DNA of 64,000 nt from Candidatus Melainabacteria bacterium (GTDB lineage Bacteria; Cyanobacteriota; Vampirovibrionia; Obscuribacterales; Obscuribacteraceae), in NCBI GenBank assembly GCA_016212515.1, contig JACRFZ010000038.1:19365-83364 (forward strand), written 5' to 3'. The position numbers and the translations under genes are program-made. Below, one piece after another: positions 62,887 to 64,000 of the stretch; position 1 is the first letter of the stretch; the number at the start of each line of letters is the position of its first letter. The notes beneath the pieces are model-generated. The model did no database searches. It worked only from the letters and a program-made list of their open reading frames with translations, and had not been told where the DNA came from.

Positions 62887-64000
62887 GTGGTTAAAAACAC
62901 GAGTGAGATGCCACGCAATCGTAAATCGCTCAAGGAGCGGTTGCGCGGTATCACAGCCATTGAATTGGGAGCTGTGGTTTCTATCCTTATTGTGATATGT
63001 GCCCTGGCCCTCAATATTGCCGTTCTGATATTCGCGGCTGATATGTGCGACAGAGCCTGTAAGGACTGCGCCAGATCAGCGGGTCAGATGGGAAGGGTAG
63101 GTCAGGCCGTCGATGCAATGCAGGCATCACTGAGCACCCACCCCGTAGACGGTACGGTCATCCAGAGTCTGAATGCAGAGCTAATCACCTATGAAGATTA
63201 TCTAGCTGCTCCGAATAACGGCTCACCCACAACGACCAGCACAAATGGTCCGATTGGTACCACAACCGGTGGTACTCCGGGTGTGCCTCTGCCTGGCGCA
63301 GGTGGTCTGGGAAGTTCCCCGGGTCCCTTCGTTTCCGTAAGAACCACTCTCGTTGCCCGTATTCCGGCTCCGATTGTATTCTTCCAGGCTAATTTCGGTG
63401 CCGCTCCGAATAACCAGCAAGGTTCTCTCGCCGCAGGCAACGGCTTGATCACATTCCAGAGCTTGTATACATATCCGATTACCAACACGGCGGGTCCGCT
63501 CACCCTTGGTAGTTCGGGCGGAGGTACCCTCCCCGGAGCCACAACCGGCACCGGCACGGGTGGTCCCGGTGGTCCCGGCGGCCCTGGTGGTCCAGGCGGT
63601 CCCGGCGGTGGTCCCGGCACCAGCACAACCGGCGTTCTCGGCAGCACCGATGCCGGACCCACAGGTCCTATTGGTCCCGGTGGTCCCCTTGGTCCTGCCG
63701 GTCCTAACGGTCCCGGCGGTCCTCAAGGCCCCGGCGGTCCTCTCGGTCCCGGCGGTCCTTCCGGCCCCGGTGGTCCCCTTGGTCCCGGCGGTCCTTCCGG
63801 TCCCGGCGGTCCTCTCGGTCCTGGCGGTCCTGGTGGTCCCGGCGGTCCTGCCGGTCCCGGCGGTCCCTTAGGTCCCGGCGGTCCTTCCGGCCCCGGTGGT
63901 CCTGGCGGTCCTGGCGGTCCCGGTGGTCCCGGTGGTCCTTCCGGTCCCGGTGGTCCGGAAGGTCCGGGCGGTCCCGGGGGGCCTGCTGGTCCCGGGGGTC
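62887..64000 (+). CDS. TadE-type pseudopilin with long collagen-like tail; runs off the right edge
   Basis: At least 371 residues from GTG 62887, which is preceded by GGAGGAGG. The basic leader ends in [20 protein letters not shown]: Gly20, four residues, Glu25, then a membrane helix, a prepilin-peptidase type signal. The segment [20 protein letters not shown] and the later [20 protein letters not shown] correspond to parts of the other two TadE-type proteins. After a Gly/Thr linker comes a first block of Gly-Gly-Pro (from 63559). From 63664 to the edge follow at least 37 uninterrupted Gly-Pro-X triplets, mostly alternating GPG with GPL, GPS or GPA. This would form a collagen-like triple helix; other bacteria use such tails for surface fibres. 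The gene is incomplete, so its C-terminal anchor or head is unknown. Confidence 0.85.
   Translation, partial: MVKNTSEMPRNRKSLKERLRGITAIELGAVVSILIVICALALNIAVLIFAADMCDRACKDCARSAGQMGRVGQAVDAMQASLSTHPVDGTVIQSLNAELITYEDYLAAPNNGSPTTTSTNGPIGTTTGGTPGVPLPGAGGLGSSPGPFVSVRTTLVARIPAPIVFFQANFGAAPNNQQGSLAAGNGLITFQSLYTYPITNTAGPLTLGSSGGGTLPGATTGTGTGGPGGPGGPGGPGGPGGGPGTSTTGVLGSTDAGPTGPIGPGGPLGPAGPNGPGGPQGPGGPLGPGGPSGPGGPLGPGGPSGPGGPLGPGGPGGPGGPAGPGGPLGPGGPSGPGGPGGPGGPGGPGGPSGPGGPEGPGGPGGPAGPGG
63559..63618 (+). repeat. First Gly-Gly-Pro block in coding sequence
   Basis: Codons GGT GGT CCC and near copies repeat about six times, encoding [15 protein letters not shown] with one extra Gly near the end that shifts the triplet phase. 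It is coding, not CRISPR: the 9-base period keeps frame and varies only at third positions. Confidence 0.85.
63664..64000 (+). repeat. Uninterrupted Gly-Pro-X collagen-like repeat (at least 37 triplets)
   Basis: A 9-base coding period (GGT CCC NNN) gives 37 consecutive Gly-Pro-X triplets and continues past the window edge. About every second triplet is Gly-Pro-Gly, making an 18-base (six-residue) super-period GPGGPX with X mostly Leu, Ser, Ala, Gln, Asn or Glu. Third-position variation between C and T argues for an old, selected array rather than a very recent expansion. Confidence 0.9.

Noticed and set aside
63223..63871. Alternative-frame and antisense frames in the Gly-Pro-X repeat (Pro/Val/Ala or Gly/Thr rich products)
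   Set aside because: Repetitive codons keep other frames open. Only the GTG 62887 frame has a Shine-Dalgarno, a prepilin signal and a TadE-like body.
63559..64000. Short-period repeats considered as a CRISPR array
   Set aside because: The 9- and 18-base periods are in frame and vary at third codon positions. There are no unique spacers or conserved 25-35 base repeats.

Overview
The window is a 64 kb stretch of a moderately GC-rich bacterial chromosome with short intergenic gaps, many ATGA/TAATG-type gene overlaps and frequent GTG and TTG starts. No rRNA, tRNA, CRISPR array or insertion sequence was recognised. The gene content suggests a Gram-negative, non-photosynthetic heterotroph: lipoproteins, a TonB-type C-terminal domain, a periplasmic CtpA protease, ferredoxin-linked 2-oxoacid oxidoreductase (KorAB), pyruvate phosphate dikinase with its PpsR-type regulator, many secreted TPR proteins and a Tad/Flp-type pilus set. 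This mixture fits non-photosynthetic relatives of Cyanobacteria (Melainabacteria/Vampirovibrionia, for example Obscuribacterales). That placement is inference; a marker-gene tree would decide it.

Layout. 0-5.3 kb: a leftward moxR-DUF58-transglutaminase-like operon (last gene cut by the left edge), a small membrane protein, a PerM/AI-2E permease and a TPR protein. 5.3-12.7 kb: rightward PhyH-type dioxygenase, alpha/beta hydrolase and NUDIX genes, two leftward secreted proteins, nadC, a degenerate receiver protein, a membrane protein and an SDR. 12.7-24 kb: a Ser/Thr kinase fused to a VirD4/TraD-like motor domain, a polytopic membrane protein, a TPR protein, then ppdK, ppsR, a BioD-like P-loop gene and ctpA. 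24-31 kb: mtnP, a small membrane protein, an M16 peptidase pair (catalytic plus non-catalytic), secreted proteins and an AT-richer patch. 31-34 kb: a leftward TPR/TPR/membrane operon. 34-40 kb: cpaB facing a TadE-like gene that follows guaD-hpt (purine salvage), then a LYC1-like acetyltransferase. 39-44 kb: a TPP-enzyme relative and korAB with a strong terminator. 44-53 kb: a dead HtpX-like protein, a MEMO-AMMECR1 fusion with a lipoprotein signal, a TonB-C protein, a FIST sensor, an acyl-CoA ligase, and DUF4384, thioredoxin and hydrolase genes. 53-59 kb: an MFS-like protein, a lipoprotein, an HTTM pair and TPR proteins. 59-64 kb: TadE, TadG and, running off the right edge, a TadE-type protein with a long collagen-like tail.

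The most unusual content is the pilus-related set. Three TadE-type proteins (35237-35980, 59549-60148, 62887-64000) share a Glu at the start of the membrane helix and a C-terminal Pro-Val-Pro-type motif. The last one continues into at least 37 uninterrupted Gly-Pro-X triplets, suggesting a pilus- or envelope-anchored bacterial collagen fibre. The kinase-VirD4 fusion is the second standout. Other oddities are an alpha/beta hydrolase gene whose best start is AUA, a protease-dead HtpX relative, a receiver domain without its phospho-Asp, and an exported MEMO-AMMECR1 fusion.
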